From: Ideonella sp.
Lineage (GTDB): Bacteria > Pseudomonadota > Gammaproteobacteria > Burkholderiales > Burkholderiaceae_C
Direction of reading: 5' to 3'
DNA: 46,241 nucleotides
NCBI GenBank assembly: GCA_025458335.1
Contig: JALOSQ010000006.1
Location: 1-46,241, forward strand
Shown here: one piece after another, positions 29,892 through 41,702 of the stretch
How positions within the stretch are numbered: the stretch's first letter is position 1
Layout of the letters: every line of letters begins with the position of its first letter
Notes under the pieces: model-generated
Databases searched by the model: none
The model's input: only the letters and a program-made list of their open reading frames with translations
What the model was told of the DNA's origin: nothing
Position numbers and translations under genes: made by a program

Positions 29892-31199
29892 GTGCCCGTC
29901 AAGCAGCCCGCCCCCGGCGACCTCGAGCACATCGAACGCGCGAGCCGCGACGAACTCCAGGCACTGCAACTCGAGCGGCTCAAGTGGAGCCTGGAGCACG
30001 CCTATCGGAACGTGGCGGCCTACCGCGAGGCCTTCGATGCCAAGGGCGTCCATCCGAGCGATTTGAAGCAGCTGTCGGACCTGGCCCGGTTCCCCTTCAC
30101 GAGCAAGCAGACGCTGCGCGACCACTACCCCTTCGGCCTGTTCGCGGTGCCGCGCGAGCAGGTCGTGCGGGTCCACGCGTCCTCGGGCACCACGGGAAAG
30201 CCCACGGTCGTCGGCTACACCCGGCGCGACATCGACACCTGGGCCGACCTGGTGGCGCGGTCGATCCGCGCTGCGGGCGGTCGCGCCGGCGACATCGTCC
30301 ACGTGGCCTACGGCTACGGCCTGTTCACCGGCGGCCTCGGCGCGCACTACGGCGCGGAGCGACTGGGCTGCACCGTGATCCCGATGTCGGGCGGCCAGAC
30401 CGAGAAACAGGTGCAGCTGATCACCGACTTCCGGCCCGACATCATCATGGTCACCCCGAGCTACATGCAGGTGATCGTCGAGGAGATGCGACGGCAGGGC
30501 CTCGACCCGCGCGAGTCGTCGCTGAAGGTCGGCATCTTCGGCGCCGAGCCCTGGACGGAGGCCATGCGCCGCGACATCGAGCAGTCGGCCGGCCTCGACG
30601 CGGTCGACATCTACGGCCTGTCCGAAGTGATGGGTCCCGGTGTCGCGAACGAGTGCATCGAGACCAAGGACGGCCCGGTGATCTGGGAGGACCACTTCTA
30701 TCCCGAGATCATCGACCCCGAGACCGGCGAGGTGCTGCCCGACGGCAGCGAAGGCGAACTCGTCTTCACCACGCTCACCAAGGAGGCGCTGCCGGTCATT
30801 CGTTACCGCACGCGCGACCTCACGCGGCTGCTGCCGCCGACGGCACGCAGCATGCGCCGCATGGGCAAGATCGTCGGCCGCAGCGACGACATGCTGATCA
30901 TCCGCGGCGTCAACCTGTTCCCGACCCAGGTCGAGGAACTGATCCTGCAGCATGGCCAGCTGTCCGGGCAGTACCAGCTGGTGGTCACGCGCGACCAGTT
31001 GCTCGACGAGGTCGAGGTCCGGTGCGAGGTGACGCCCGAGCACCTGAACGTGAACCGCGAGGCGATCGGTCGCGAGCTGCAGCACCGCATCAAGACGCTC
31101 ATCGGCGTGAGCACGCAGGTCACGGTCGGCCTGCCCGACTCGATCGAGCGCACGCTGGTGGGCAAGGCTCGCCGGGTCGTCGACAAGCGCCCCCGCTGA
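29892..31199 (+). CDS. paaK: Phenylacetate--CoA ligase PaaK
   Basis: PaaK activates phenylacetate with ATP and CoA to phenylacetyl-CoA, the first step of the aerobic pathway. The 435 residues have the AMP-binding P-loop HASSGTTGKPTV (SSGTTGKP at 97-104), YGYGLFTGGLG, IYGLSEVMGPGV and the hinge RSDDMLIIRGVNLFPTQVEE that starts the small C-terminal domain. The start is a GTG at 29892 with AGGAGA 5 bases upstream. Size and order fit the family exactly. Confidence 0.97.
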   Translation: MPVKQPAPGDLEHIERASRDELQALQLERLKWSLEHAYRNVAAYREAFDAKGVHPSDLKQLSDLARFPFTSKQTLRDHYPFGLFAVPREQVVRVHASSGTTGKPTVVGYTRRDIDTWADLVARSIRAAGGRAGDIVHVAYGYGLFTGGLGAHYGAERLGCTVIPMSGGQTEKQVQLITDFRPDIIMVTPSYMQVIVEEMRRQGLDPRESSLKVGIFGAEPWTEAMRRDIEQSAGLDAVDIYGLSEVMGPGVANECIETKDGPVIWEDHFYPEIIDPETGEVLPDGSEGELVFTTLTKEALPVIRYRTRDLTRLLPPTARSMRRMGKIVGRSDDMLIIRGVNLFPTQVEELILQHGQLSGQYQLVVTRDQLLDEVEVRCEVTPEHLNVNREAIGRELQHRIKTLIGVSTQVTVGLPDSIERTLVGKARRVVDKRPR

Positions 31200-31220
31200 A
31201 CCCGCACCGAAGGAGTCCCC

Positions 31221-32222
31221 ATGTACACGCAGTCAATGGACGTCGGCCCCAAGGAAGAGCGCAAGGCGGTGCGCAGCGTCGAGGAGGCCGAGCTCGAGGC
31301 CCGCTTCGAGGCGCGCATCGACGACGGCGGGTTCATCGAGGCCAAGGACTGGATGCCCGACCACTACCGCAAGACGCTGGTGCGCCAGATCAGCCAGCAT
31401 GCGCACAGCGAGATCGTCGGCATGCTGCCCGAGGGCAACTGGGTCACGCGCGCGCCCACGCTCAAGCGCAAGGCGATCCTGCTGGCCAAGATCCAGGACG
31501 AAGGCGGTCATGGCCTGTACCTGTACGCCGCGGCGGAGACCCTTGGCACGAGCCGCGACCAGCTGCTCGACGCCCTGCACACCGGCCGCGCCAAGTACAG
31601 CTCGATCTTCAACTACCCGACGTTGAACTGGGCCGACGTGGGCGTGATCGGTTGGCTGGTCGATGGCGCGGCCATCATGAACCAGGTCCCGTTGTGCCGC
31701 TGCTCGTACGCGCCGTACGCGCGGGCGATGATCCGCATCTGCCGCGAGGAGAGCTTCCACCAACGCCAGGGCTACGACGCCCTGCTCGTGATGATGCGCG
31801 ACGGCACCGATGCGCAGCGCGCGATGGTTCAGGACGCCGTGAACCGCTGGTGGTGGCCGAGCCTGATGATGTTCGGCCCGCCCGACAGCGAGAGCACGCA
31901 CAGCGCGCAGAGCATGCGCTGGGGCATCAAGCGCATCAGCAACGACGACCTGCGCCAGAAGTTCATCGACGCCACCGCGCAGCAGGCGCAGGTGCTCGGC
32001 GTGAGCCTGCCGGACCCGCTCCTGAAGTGGAACGAGGACCGCCAGCACTGGGACTTCGGCCCGATCGACTGGGACGAGTTCTGGCGCGTGGTGGGCGGCG
32101 ACGGTCCCTGCAACCGCGAGCGTCTCGCCGAGCGGGTGCAGGCCTGGGAGGAGGGCGCGTGGGTGCGCGAGGCCGCACTCGCCCACGCCCGCAAGCGCGC
32201 AACCCGTCAGGAGGCCGCATGA
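31221..32222 (+). CDS. paaA: Phenylacetyl-CoA epoxidase subunit PaaA
   Basis: PaaA is the catalytic di-iron subunit of the PaaABCE monooxygenase that makes ring-1,2-epoxyphenylacetyl-CoA. The 333 residues contain ferritin-like iron ligands in [17 protein letters not shown] and [17 protein letters not shown], and the substrate region [27 protein letters not shown] lies 6 bases before the ATG. The stop overlaps the paaB start as ATGA, as expected for subunits made in fixed ratio. Confidence 0.97.
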   Translation: MYTQSMDVGPKEERKAVRSVEEAELEARFEARIDDGGFIEAKDWMPDHYRKTLVRQISQHAHSEIVGMLPEGNWVTRAPTLKRKAILLAKIQDEGGHGLYLYAAAETLGTSRDQLLDALHTGRAKYSSIFNYPTLNWADVGVIGWLVDGAAIMNQVPLCRCSYAPYARAMIRICREESFHQRQGYDALLVMMRDGTDAQRAMVQDAVNRWWWPSLMMFGPPDSESTHSAQSMRWGIKRISNDDLRQKFIDATAQQAQVLGVSLPDPLLKWNEDRQHWDFGPIDWDEFWRVVGGDGPCNRERLAERVQAWEEGAWVREAALAHARKRATRQEAA

Positions 32223-32515
32223 GCCAGCCGAACGCCACCGAGTGGCCGCTGTGGGAAGTCTTCGTCCGCAGCAAGGCGGGCCTCGACCACAAACACTGCG
32301 GCAGCCTGCACGCGCCCGACAGCGCGATGGCGATCCAGATGGCCCGCGATGTCTACACGCGGCGCCAGGAAGGCACCAGCATCTGGGTCGTCCGCTCCGA
32401 CCAGATCGTGGCCAGCGACCCGGGCGACAAGGCATCGTTGTTCGATCCGATGGAGGACAAGGTGTACCGCCACCCGACCTTCTACAAGCTGCCCGACTCG
32501 GTCGACCACATGTGA
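32219..32515 (+). CDS. paaB: Phenylacetyl-CoA epoxidase subunit PaaB
   Basis: PaaB is a small structural subunit that bridges PaaAC units of the epoxidase. The 98 residues begin [32 protein letters not shown], a very conserved family opening, and end near [19 protein letters not shown]. It overlaps paaA by 4 bases (ATGA). The gene is hidden in the track inside an 843-residue open frame that mostly shadows paaK and paaA. Confidence 0.96.
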   Translation: MSQPNATEWPLWEVFVRSKAGLDHKHCGSLHAPDSAMAIQMARDVYTRRQEGTSIWVVRSDQIVASDPGDKASLFDPMEDKVYRHPTFYKLPDSVDHM

Positions 32516-32524
32516 CCCAACGGA

Positions 32525-33346
32525 ATGTCGCCGATGCAAGCCTCCATCGAGCTCAACCCGGATCCCGCCGTCGCCGCGCGCGTGCGCTACCTGCTGCGGC
32601 TCGGTGACACCTGCCTGATCCTGGGCCAGCGCCTGTCGGAGTGGTGCGGCCGCGCGCCGGTGCTGGAGGAGGACATCGCCCTCACCAACATCGCGCTCGA
32701 CCTCATCGGGCAGGCGCGCGCGGTGCTCACGCACGCGGGCGCCGTCGACGGGCGTGGTCACGACGAGGACCGCCTCGCGTTCCTGCGCGACGAGCGCGAC
32801 TACGTCAACCCGACGCTGGTCGAACTGCCGAACTCGGGCCGCCCGGGCGACCGCCGCGGGCGCGACTTCGGCTTCACCGTGGTGCGCAACGCGATGGTGT
32901 CCACGCTGCTTCGGCTGCTGTGGGAGCGGCTCGAGTCGTCGACCGACGCGGAGCTGGCGGCCATCGCCGGCAAGGCGGTCAAGGAGGCCCGCTACCACGA
33001 GCAGCACAGCACGGACTGGCTGGTCCGCCTGGGTGACGGCACCGAAGAGTCGAAGGCCCGATGCCAGGCGGCGCTGGCCCAGCTGTGGCTGTACACGCCG
33101 GAGCTGTTCGAGCGGGATGCGATTGACGACGCGGCAGCCGGCATCGGGCTGGGTCCGCGCTGGGCCGACTTGCGCGACCCGTGGCTGGCCGCGATGCGTG
33201 CGGCACTGGACGAAGCCGGCCTCGCGATGCCTCCGGAGACACGGTTCCGCAGCACGGGCCGGCAAGGGGTGCACAGCGAGCACATGGGATACCTGCTCGC
33301 CGAGATGCAGCACCTGCAGCGCGCGTACCCTGGAGGCGTGTGGTGA
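32525..33346 (+). CDS. paaC: Phenylacetyl-CoA epoxidase subunit PaaC
   Basis: PaaC is the structural partner of PaaA, with the same ferritin-like fold but without a working iron site in known members. The 273 residues include LRLGDTCLILGQRLSEWCGRAP, ALTNIALDLIGQARAVL and EARYHEQHSTDWLVRLGDGTEES. A second in-frame ATG lies three codons later. The stop overlaps the paaD GTG start by 4 bases. Confidence 0.96.
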   Translation: MSPMQASIELNPDPAVAARVRYLLRLGDTCLILGQRLSEWCGRAPVLEEDIALTNIALDLIGQARAVLTHAGAVDGRGHDEDRLAFLRDERDYVNPTLVELPNSGRPGDRRGRDFGFTVVRNAMVSTLLRLLWERLESSTDAELAAIAGKAVKEARYHEQHSTDWLVRLGDGTEESKARCQAALAQLWLYTPELFERDAIDDAAAGIGLGPRWADLRDPWLAAMRAALDEAGLAMPPETRFRSTGRQGVHSEHMGYLLAEMQHLQRAYPGGVW

Positions 33347-33921
33347 ACCTGGCCCGGCCCCCCGGTGAGTCGATGCCGGTCTCGACGGCCGTTCGATCGG
33401 GTGCCGTGCCGAATGCGGCTGGACCGCGCGTCACCGCCGCCTGGGCCGCGCTGCAGGACGTGCTCGACCCCGAGGTGCCCGCCCTGTCGGTGTGCGACCT
33501 CGGCATCGTGCGCGACGTGCGAGAGCTCGACGACGGACGCCTCGAGGTCGTGCTGACGCCGACCTATTCGGGCTGTCCGGCCACCGAGGTGATCGAGCGG
33601 GCCGTGCTCGACGCGCTCGAGGCCGCCGGGCTCGGCCCGGCCATCGCCGTGACTCGTCGTTCGCCAGCCTGGACGACCGACTGGATCAGCGAGGACGGCC
33701 GCCGGAAGTTGCGCGAGTACGGCATCGCCCCGCCGGGGCCCGCCGAGCCCGCGACCGCCGTGCCGGTGCGGCTGGTACGGCGCGACACGGCGCCCGTCGC
33801 GTGCCCCCGCTGCGGCAGCGCGAACACCGAGCGCCTGTCGGCCTTCGGGTCGACCGCCTGCAAGGCCCTCTACCGGTGCCTGGCCTGCCGGGAGCCGTTC
33901 GAACACTTCAAGCCGATCTGA
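33343..33921 (+). CDS. paaD: Phenylacetate pathway iron-sulfur assembly protein PaaD
   Basis: PaaD is a MIP18/DUF59-family protein thought to help assemble the metal centres of the epoxidase. The 192 residues have VLDPEVPALSVCDLGIVRDV and TYSGCPATEVIE of the DUF59 domain. A C-terminal zinc ribbon follows, with CPRCGS and CLACREPFEHFKPI. The start is a GTG at 33343 overlapping the paaC stop (GTGA), with GGAGG 6 bases upstream; an in-frame ATG at 33373 is the alternative. The longer track frame is not used. Confidence 0.94.
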   Translation: MNLARPPGESMPVSTAVRSGAVPNAAGPRVTAAWAALQDVLDPEVPALSVCDLGIVRDVRELDDGRLEVVLTPTYSGCPATEVIERAVLDALEAAGLGPAIAVTRRSPAWTTDWISEDGRRKLREYGIAPPGPAEPATAVPVRLVRRDTAPVACPRCGSANTERLSAFGSTACKALYRCLACREPFEHFKPI

Positions 33922-33959
33922 GCGCCGCCCCGCCCGGATCGGCCCGCCACGACCTCGTC

Positions 33960-35042
33960 ATGAGCACCCTGTTCCACCCCCTGCGCGTGCGCGCGATCGA
34001 GCCCGACACGCCCGAAGCCGTGATCGTCTCGTTCGACGTGCCGCCCGATCTGCGCGAGCGCTTCGCGTTCACGCAGGGCCAGTACCTGACCCTGCGCGCC
34101 GAGATCGACGGGCAGGACCTGCGCCGGTCGTACTCGATCTGCGCCGGGGTCGACGACGCCCACCTGCGCGTGGGCGTGCGCAAGGTCAACGGCGGCGTGT
34201 TCTCCAACTGGATCAACTCGCAGGTCAAGCCGGGCGACACGATCCAGGTCATGCCGCCGCAAGGCCGGTTCTTCGTGCCGCTCGAGCCCGAGGCGCGGCG
34301 CCACCACCTGGGCATCGCCGGGGGCAGCGGCATCACGCCGATCCTGTCCATCATGAAGACGGTGCTCGCGCGCGAGCCCAGGTCCCGTTTCACGCTGATC
34401 TACGGCAATCGACGGCAGCAGTCCACGATGTTCAAGGAGGAGATCGAGGACCTGAAGAATCGCTACCTGACGCGCCTGGTGCTGCACCACGTGTTCTCCG
34501 ACGAGCCGACCGACAGCCCCATCAACCACGGGCTGATGAACCGCGACAAGATTGCCGAGTTCCTTCGCACCCTGGTGCCGGCCGCCGGGATCGACCACGC
34601 CTACGTCTGCGGCCCCTTCCAGATGAACGACGAGGCCGAGGCCGCGCTGCTGGCCGCCGGCCTGTCCGAGGACCGCATCCACATCGAGCGCTTCGGTGTG
34701 CCGCCGGGGCAGGCGACCGGTGGCGCGGTGGTCCACGAGGCGCGGCCCGAGGATGCCGACCGTTGCCGCGTCACGATCATCCGCGACGGCCTCACGCGCG
34801 AGTTCGACTTCCGCAAGGAGGACCCGAGCGTGCTCGACGCGGCCTCGGCGGCAGGCCTGGAGGTGCCGTTCTCGTGCACGTCGGGCGTCTGCGGCACCTG
34901 CCGCGCCAGGCTGGTCGAGGGTCGCGTTCGCATGACGCGCAACTTCGCGCTCGAGAAGCACGAGGTTGAGGCCGGTTTCGTGCTGACCTGCCAGTCGCAC
35001 CCGCTGACCGACCGTGTGGTGCTGTCGTTCGACGACCGTTGA
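33960..35042 (+). CDS. paaE: Phenylacetyl-CoA epoxidase reductase PaaE
   Basis: PaaE passes electrons from NADPH to the epoxidase. The 360 residues hold a ferredoxin-reductase FAD domain (RRSYSICAG), an NAD(P) domain (GIAGGSGITPILSIMK, YVCGPFQM) and a C-terminal plant-type 2Fe-2S ferredoxin with CTSGVCGTCRA and a later Cys in VLTCQSHP. The start ATG 33960 follows paaD by 38 bases. The TetR gene follows; its alternative TTG start would overlap this stop. Confidence 0.96.
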   Translation: MSTLFHPLRVRAIEPDTPEAVIVSFDVPPDLRERFAFTQGQYLTLRAEIDGQDLRRSYSICAGVDDAHLRVGVRKVNGGVFSNWINSQVKPGDTIQVMPPQGRFFVPLEPEARRHHLGIAGGSGITPILSIMKTVLAREPRSRFTLIYGNRRQQSTMFKEEIEDLKNRYLTRLVLHHVFSDEPTDSPINHGLMNRDKIAEFLRTLVPAAGIDHAYVCGPFQMNDEAEAALLAAGLSEDRIHIERFGVPPGQATGGAVVHEARPEDADRCRVTIIRDGLTREFDFRKEDPSVLDAASAAGLEVPFSCTSGVCGTCRARLVEGRVRMTRNFALEKHEVEAGFVLTCQSHPLTDRVVLSFDDR

Positions 35043-35080
35043 GCCGTCCCCACCTCAGCAGACCCGCCGACGACCAACCG

Positions 35081-35757
35081 ATGGCCCGTGGACGATCCCC
35101 CGCCTATGACGGCCAGCGCGAAGCGATCCTGGACCGCGCGGCGGATCTGTTCGCCCGCCAGGGCTACGCCGGCACCTCCATGAACGAGGTGGCCCAGGCC
35201 TGCGGCCTGTCCAAGCCGGCGGTCTACCACTACTTCAAGGACAAGTACCAACTGCTCCTCGAGATCGCCGAAGGGCATGTGTCGCGGCTCGAAGCCACCG
35301 TGGCCTCGGCGCTGCAGGCGCATCGCGACCTGCCGCCAGAGGCGCTGTTGCGGGTGCTGATCCAGCGCATCGTGCACGCCTACGCCGGCGCGCAGAACGC
35401 CCACCGGGTGCTCACTGAAGACGTCCGCTATCTCGAGCCGGACGATCGTCGGCGCGTGCTCGACACGGAGCGGCGCATCGTCGGCAGCTTCGCCGAGCTG
35501 GTCGGCCGCCTTCGACCTGAAGCGCATGCGGCCGACCTTGCCAAGCCGCTCACGATGCTGCTGTTCGGCATGGTGAACTGGATGTTCACCTGGCACCGTG
35601 CCGACGGTCCGCTGACCCACGAGGCCCTGGCACCTGTCGTGGCCGACCTGTTCACCGCCGGCATTGCGGCCGTCGGTTTGCCGGCCGCTGCTCCGCCGGC
35701 AGCCAACCCTGCCCCCCGTGCGGCGACCGTGCCGTACCCGAACCCGGCAACCCTCCC

Positions 35758-35761
<4 letters not shown>
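35081..35761 (+). CDS. paaR: TetR-family repressor of the phenylacetate operon
   Basis: PaaR is a TetR-type repressor whose likely inducer is phenylacetyl-CoA. The 226 residues start MARGRSPAYDGQREAILDRAADLF, with the helix-turn-helix in GYAGTSMNEVAQACGLSKPAVYHYFKDKYQLL. The C-terminal ligand domain is all-helical and followed by a Pro/Ala-rich tail. ATG 35081 resembles other PaaR proteins; TTG 35039, overlapping the paaE stop, is the alternative. No clear Shine-Dalgarno is visible. It overlaps paaZ by 4 bases. The palindrome at 29385 is the expected target. Confidence 0.9.
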
Positions 35762-37809
<2,048 letters not shown>

Positions 37810-37867
37810 ACCCCGCGTCCGATCGCGACGACGACCTTTGCGCCCCAGGGATCAGCGAACATCCCGA

Positions 37868-37888
37868 CCTGCCGTCACCGACGGCAGG
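37868..37888 (+). terminator. Perfect hairpin after paaZ
   Basis: CCTGCCGTC and GACGGCAGG form a perfect 9-bp stem with an ACC loop, 58 bases past the paaZ stop and 16 bases before the patatin ATG. No T-run follows. It may end the paa transcript or affect translation of the next gene. Confidence 0.4.
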
Positions 37889-37904
37889 CCAGGGAGGAAG
37901 AGGT

Positions 37905-40337
37905 ATGGGCAGCGCACCAGTCGCGGCGAAGGGGCCGGCGGGCCCCGCAGCCCTCGATTCATCGCGGGCGGGTCGCCCAGGGCAAGCGACGGGATGGCCG
38001 GTCCTCGGTTGCATCGTGTTCACACTGCTCGCGCCGAGCGGCATCGCCCACGGCACGCCCTCGTCGGCCAGCTCGACGACCGCCCCGCTGGTGACGCCGC
38101 TGGTGACGCCGCTCGTCACCCCGTTGGCGAACCCCACCCCGGCGACGGTCGCTTCCCCGACGGCTGCCCGGGCTTCCGGTGCGCATGCCCAGGGGCCGCA
38201 GACCCCGCGCCCGCGCATCGGCCTCGTGCTCTCCGGCGGCGGGGCGCGCGGTGGCGCGCACCTTGGTGTGCTGAGGGTGCTCGAGGAACTGCGCGTCCCG
38301 GTCGACCTGATCGTTGGGACGAGCGCCGGCTCGATCGTGGGGGCGGCCTATGCGAGCGGCATGCCCCTGGCCGAGATCGAATCCACCATGACCGCGGTGC
38401 GCACTGCCGACCTGTTCCGCGACGTCGTGCGCCAGGAGGTCCCGCTGCGCCTCAAGGCCGACGACCGCACCAATTTCCTCGGGCCGGAGATCGGGCACGG
38501 GCCCCAAGGCTGGGCCCTGCCCAAGGCCGCCGTGGCCGGCGTCGCGCTCGAGGCGGTCCTGCGCAAGCTCACGGTCCGCCAGCACGAGGCCGACTTCGAC
38601 CGCCTGCCGATTCCGTTCCGGGCGGTGGCGACCGACATCGCCACCGGCGAGATGGTGGTGCTCGGGCAGGGCTCGCTGGCAACGGCCATCCGCGCCAGCA
38701 TGGCCATCCCGGCGGCCGTGAATCCGGTCGAGATCGATGGCCGACTGCTCGTCGACGGCGGCCTTGCACGCAACATCCCGGTCGACGTGGCACGCAGCCT
38801 CGGCGCCAATGTGGTGATCGTGGTGAACATCGGCACGCCGCTGCTGCCGCGATCCGAGATCACCTCGCTGCTGAGCGTGTCCGACCAGATCACCCGGCTG
38901 CTGGGCGAGGCAAACGTCCGCCAGTCCCTCGGCGAGCTGCGCCCCGGCGACGTCTTGGTCACCCCGGACCTGGCGGACATCTCGTCGGCGGACTTCGACC
39001 GGCTGGCCGAGGCGGCCACGGCCGGCGAACGCGCGGCCCGCGATGCGTCCGAACGCCTGGCGGCGCTGTCGATCTCGCCTGAGGCGTACGCGACCTGGGG
39101 ATCCGACCGCCAGGCCCCGCCGATCGGGCGTCGCCCGCGCCCACTGGCCGAAGTCCGCCTCGAAGGGGCCGAGCGGGTCAACCCGGCGGTGGTCACGGCA
39201 ACGATCGCCACGCAGCCGGGCCGGCCCTATGACCCGGTCGTGGCCGAGAACGACATGAAGCGCCTGTATGCGACCGGCGACTTCGAGGGTGTGAGCTACC
39301 GACTGGACACGTCGGACCCCGAGCGCGACGTGCTCCTGATCCGTCTGGACGAGAAGGACTGGGGCCCCCAGTACCTGCGCTTCGGGCTGGGTCTGTCCAC
39401 CGACTTCCGCGGCGATGCCGACTTCCAGCTCAGCGCCACCCACCGATGGACCTGGCTCAACGCGTTCGGCGCCGAGTGGCGCAACGACCTGCGCATCGGC
39501 CGCGAGAACGGGCTGCGGACCACGTTTCATCAGCCGCTGGGAGCGGCGCAGCGTTTGTTCGTCGAGGCGCATGTCAGCGGGCGGCAGGTGCCGTTCGACG
39601 TGTACGGCGATCGGCGACGGGTCGCTCGTTTCCAGCAGGCGACGCGCGAGATCGGGCTCGAGCTGGGCGCGCCGCTCGACACGGTCGGTGAGCTGCGGGT
39701 CGGGCTGCGCGCCGGGCGCGTGCGCTTTGCCGACGACACGGGGATCTTCGATGCCGGCCGTGTGATCCCGCCCGCGGACCTGGCCGGCGCCCAGCTGGAG
39801 CTGCGCGCCGACACGCTCGACAGCTTGCGCTTCCCGCGCCGAGGCTGGGGTACCGGCGTGCGCGTGTACCGGTCGATGCCGCGGGTGGGCGCCTCCGATC
39901 CGTACACGAAGGTCTTGATGGACGCGCGCGCCGCCGTGTCCTCGGGTGTCCATACGGTGCGGCTGGCCGCCGAACTCGCCACGTCGGCCACAGCGGCACC
40001 ATTGCCGGACTACGAGCTCTACAGCTTGGGCGGCTTCCTGCGCCTGTCGGGGTACCGGCCGGGCGAGTTGCTCGGCCGCGACCTGCGCTTCGGACGCGTG
40101 GTCTACGCCCGCCGGCTGGCGACGCCAGGATTGCTGGACGGCGCCTACCTGGGCGCGTCGCTCGAGGTCGGCCGAATCGGCGAGCGGATCGGAAGCACCA
40201 GCGGCGCTGCGGGCGAGACGCGCCGCAGCCTCGGCGTGCATGCCGGCGTCGACACGCCGATCGGCCCGGTCTACCTGGGGGCAGGGTGGGGCGACGAAGG
40301 CCGGCGGTCGATCTATCTGTTCCTCGGTCCTCCGTGA
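37905..40337 (+). CDS. Patatin-like phospholipase autotransporter, type Vd (PlpD-like)
   Basis: This 810-residue protein combines a secreted lipase with its own outer-membrane channel. A hydrophobic segment at about 32-49 acts as a signal, after an unusually long 30-residue n-region. A Pro/Thr/Ala-rich linker follows. The patatin domain (about 103-320) has oxyanion hole GGGARG (111-116), catalytic Ser140 in GTSAGS and Asp284 in DGGL. A POTRA domain (about 385-460) includes AEVRLEGAERVNPAVV, and a beta-barrel of the Omp85 type fills the C-terminal 350 residues. This matches PlpD-type two-in-one secretion. GGAGG stands upstream of the ATG. The lipid target is unknown. Confidence 0.92.
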   Translation: MGSAPVAAKGPAGPAALDSSRAGRPGQATGWPVLGCIVFTLLAPSGIAHGTPSSASSTTAPLVTPLVTPLVTPLANPTPATVASPTAARASGAHAQGPQTPRPRIGLVLSGGGARGGAHLGVLRVLEELRVPVDLIVGTSAGSIVGAAYASGMPLAEIESTMTAVRTADLFRDVVRQEVPLRLKADDRTNFLGPEIGHGPQGWALPKAAVAGVALEAVLRKLTVRQHEADFDRLPIPFRAVATDIATGEMVVLGQGSLATAIRASMAIPAAVNPVEIDGRLLVDGGLARNIPVDVARSLGANVVIVVNIGTPLLPRSEITSLLSVSDQITRLLGEANVRQSLGELRPGDVLVTPDLADISSADFDRLAEAATAGERAARDASERLAALSISPEAYATWGSDRQAPPIGRRPRPLAEVRLEGAERVNPAVVTATIATQPGRPYDPVVAENDMKRLYATGDFEGVSYRLDTSDPERDVLLIRLDEKDWGPQYLRFGLGLSTDFRGDADFQLSATHRWTWLNAFGAEWRNDLRIGRENGLRTTFHQPLGAAQRLFVEAHVSGRQVPFDVYGDRRRVARFQQATREIGLELGAPLDTVGELRVGLRAGRVRFADDTGIFDAGRVIPPADLAGAQLELRADTLDSLRFPRRGWGTGVRVYRSMPRVGASDPYTKVLMDARAAVSSGVHTVRLAAELATSATAAPLPDYELYSLGGFLRLSGYRPGELLGRDLRFGRVVYARRLATPGLLDGAYLGASLEVGRIGERIGSTSGAAGETRRSLGVHAGVDTPIGPVYLGAGWGDEGRRSIYLFLGPP

Positions 40338-40394
40338 GCGGCGCCTCCGGTCCGCGGCCCGCCTCGGCCGCGCGCGGACCGCCGGGGCGGTGCG

Positions 40395-41663
40395 TCATGC
40401 CGCCAAGGGCCCCAGCCCGGCGCCGACCGCTCCCGCCACCGCCAGGCTCGGCACGAGCCCCGCGGCCACGCGTACCGCATACGCGGTGCCGCCGGCAAGC
40501 CGGGCCACGACCACCCGCATCACGGTGTTCGCGCCGATGGCGACCAGCACGCCCAAGGCGAGATCCGGCACGTCGAGCCGCGCCTGACCGGTGAGCGTCG
40601 CGAGCGCCGCGACCGCGGCATGGGCATCGCCCAGGGCGGCGAGCGCGACACCGCTCCACACCCCTGCCTGGCCGAATGCCTGCTGCCCCAGGGACACCGC
40701 CGCGCTCACGCCGGCCAGCAGCGCAGCAACGATCAGGGCCTCCCGCGGTCGCAGCGGCCGTGCGGACGACGGCAGCACCTGCGCGGGCAGCGCGGCAGCG
40801 GGCGTCCGCAGTGCCCACGCAGCAGCAGCGAGCGGCACGACGGCGCCCGCGAGCAGCATCGGCAGCAGGGCGGGCGCGGCCTTCGGCGCCGACGCCGTGC
40901 AGATCAGGCCGGCGAGCACCCAGGTGGCGGTCCCGGACAGGCTCGCTGCTGCCGCCAGCGGCCCCAGCAGGGTCGGCTCGGCCCGCGCCCGGTGGCCCAG
41001 CGTGGCCACCGTCGCCGTGCTCGACACGAAGCCCGACAGGAAACCCGCGAGCGGCAGCCCGCCGCGGGCTCCGAACGCGCGCAGGGCCACGTGCCCGGCG
41101 GCTTGCACGCCCAGGATCAGCACGAGCAGGACCAACAGGCGGCGGATGTCCAGGCCAGCCGCCCACGGTTGCGGGCCGGCCGGCAGCAGGGGCAGGGCGA
41201 TCAACACCAGCGCTGCGAGCAACAGGCCGTCGTGCAATTCCTGCTGACTGAGCAGCACGGTGGCCAGACGGTGCAGCCGATCGCGCGCCGCCAGCAGCAC
41301 CGCCAGCGCCACGCCGCAGGCGGCGGCCAGCGCGGGCTGCCCGGGGGCCTGCACGCCGATCAGGTAGGTCGCGAACAGTGCGATCTCCGTGGTCAGGCCG
41401 GGATCCCGGCTGCGGCTGCGTGCATAGGCGAGGGCGGTGAGCGCCGCGACCAGGAGGGCCCCGGCCACCACGAGCCCCGTCACGTCGAGCACCTGCGCCA
41501 ACGCGCCGGTGAGCGCCACGACGGCGAAGGTCCGGATGCCTGCTGCCTCGCGATGCGGCCCGCTTCCCTTGCGGCGCTCGCGCTCGAGGCCCACCAGCAA
41601 TCCGCAGCCGAGGGCCACGGCGAGGCCGACGACGCCTTCGGCGGACAGCAGGCCCGCAGTCAT
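40395..41663 (-). CDS. MgtC/SapB and DUF4010 domain membrane protein
   Basis: This 422-residue multi-pass membrane protein has an MgtC-like N-terminal domain (ALGCGLLVGLERERRKG, GIRTFAVVALTGALAQ) and a DUF4010 C-terminal part with GLPLAGFLSGFVSSTATVATLGHRA. About twelve hydrophobic helices can be traced. The function of this family is not established. The gene lies 39 bases downstream of the metallo-beta-lactamase gene on the same strand and is probably co-transcribed. It converges with the patatin gene across a 57-base gap. Confidence 0.9.
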   Translation of the reverse strand: MTAGLLSAEGVVGLAVALGCGLLVGLERERRKGSGPHREAAGIRTFAVVALTGALAQVLDVTGLVVAGALLVAALTALAYARSRSRDPGLTTEIALFATYLIGVQAPGQPALAAACGVALAVLLAARDRLHRLATVLLSQQELHDGLLLAALVLIALPLLPAGPQPWAAGLDIRRLLVLLVLILGVQAAGHVALRAFGARGGLPLAGFLSGFVSSTATVATLGHRARAEPTLLGPLAAAASLSGTATWVLAGLICTASAPKAAPALLPMLLAGAVVPLAAAAWALRTPAAALPAQVLPSSARPLRPREALIVAALLAGVSAAVSLGQQAFGQAGVWSGVALAALGDAHAAVAALATLTGQARLDVPDLALGVLVAIGANTVMRVVVARLAGGTAYAVRVAAGLVPSLAVAGAVGAGLGPLAA

Positions 41664-41702
41664 CGCGTGGTCACCCGTCGGACCGGGACGTTGCCGTGCG
41701 GC

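Noticed and set aside
38091-38126. Triple 12-base repeat considered as a CRISPR or mobile-element repeat
   Set aside because: The units are adjacent with no spacers and encode LVTP within a reading frame, so this is a coding microrepeat.
37959-40241. 760-residue minus-strand frame opposite the patatin gene
   Set aside because: Antisense shadow. The plus strand has catalytic motifs, POTRA and barrel in order.
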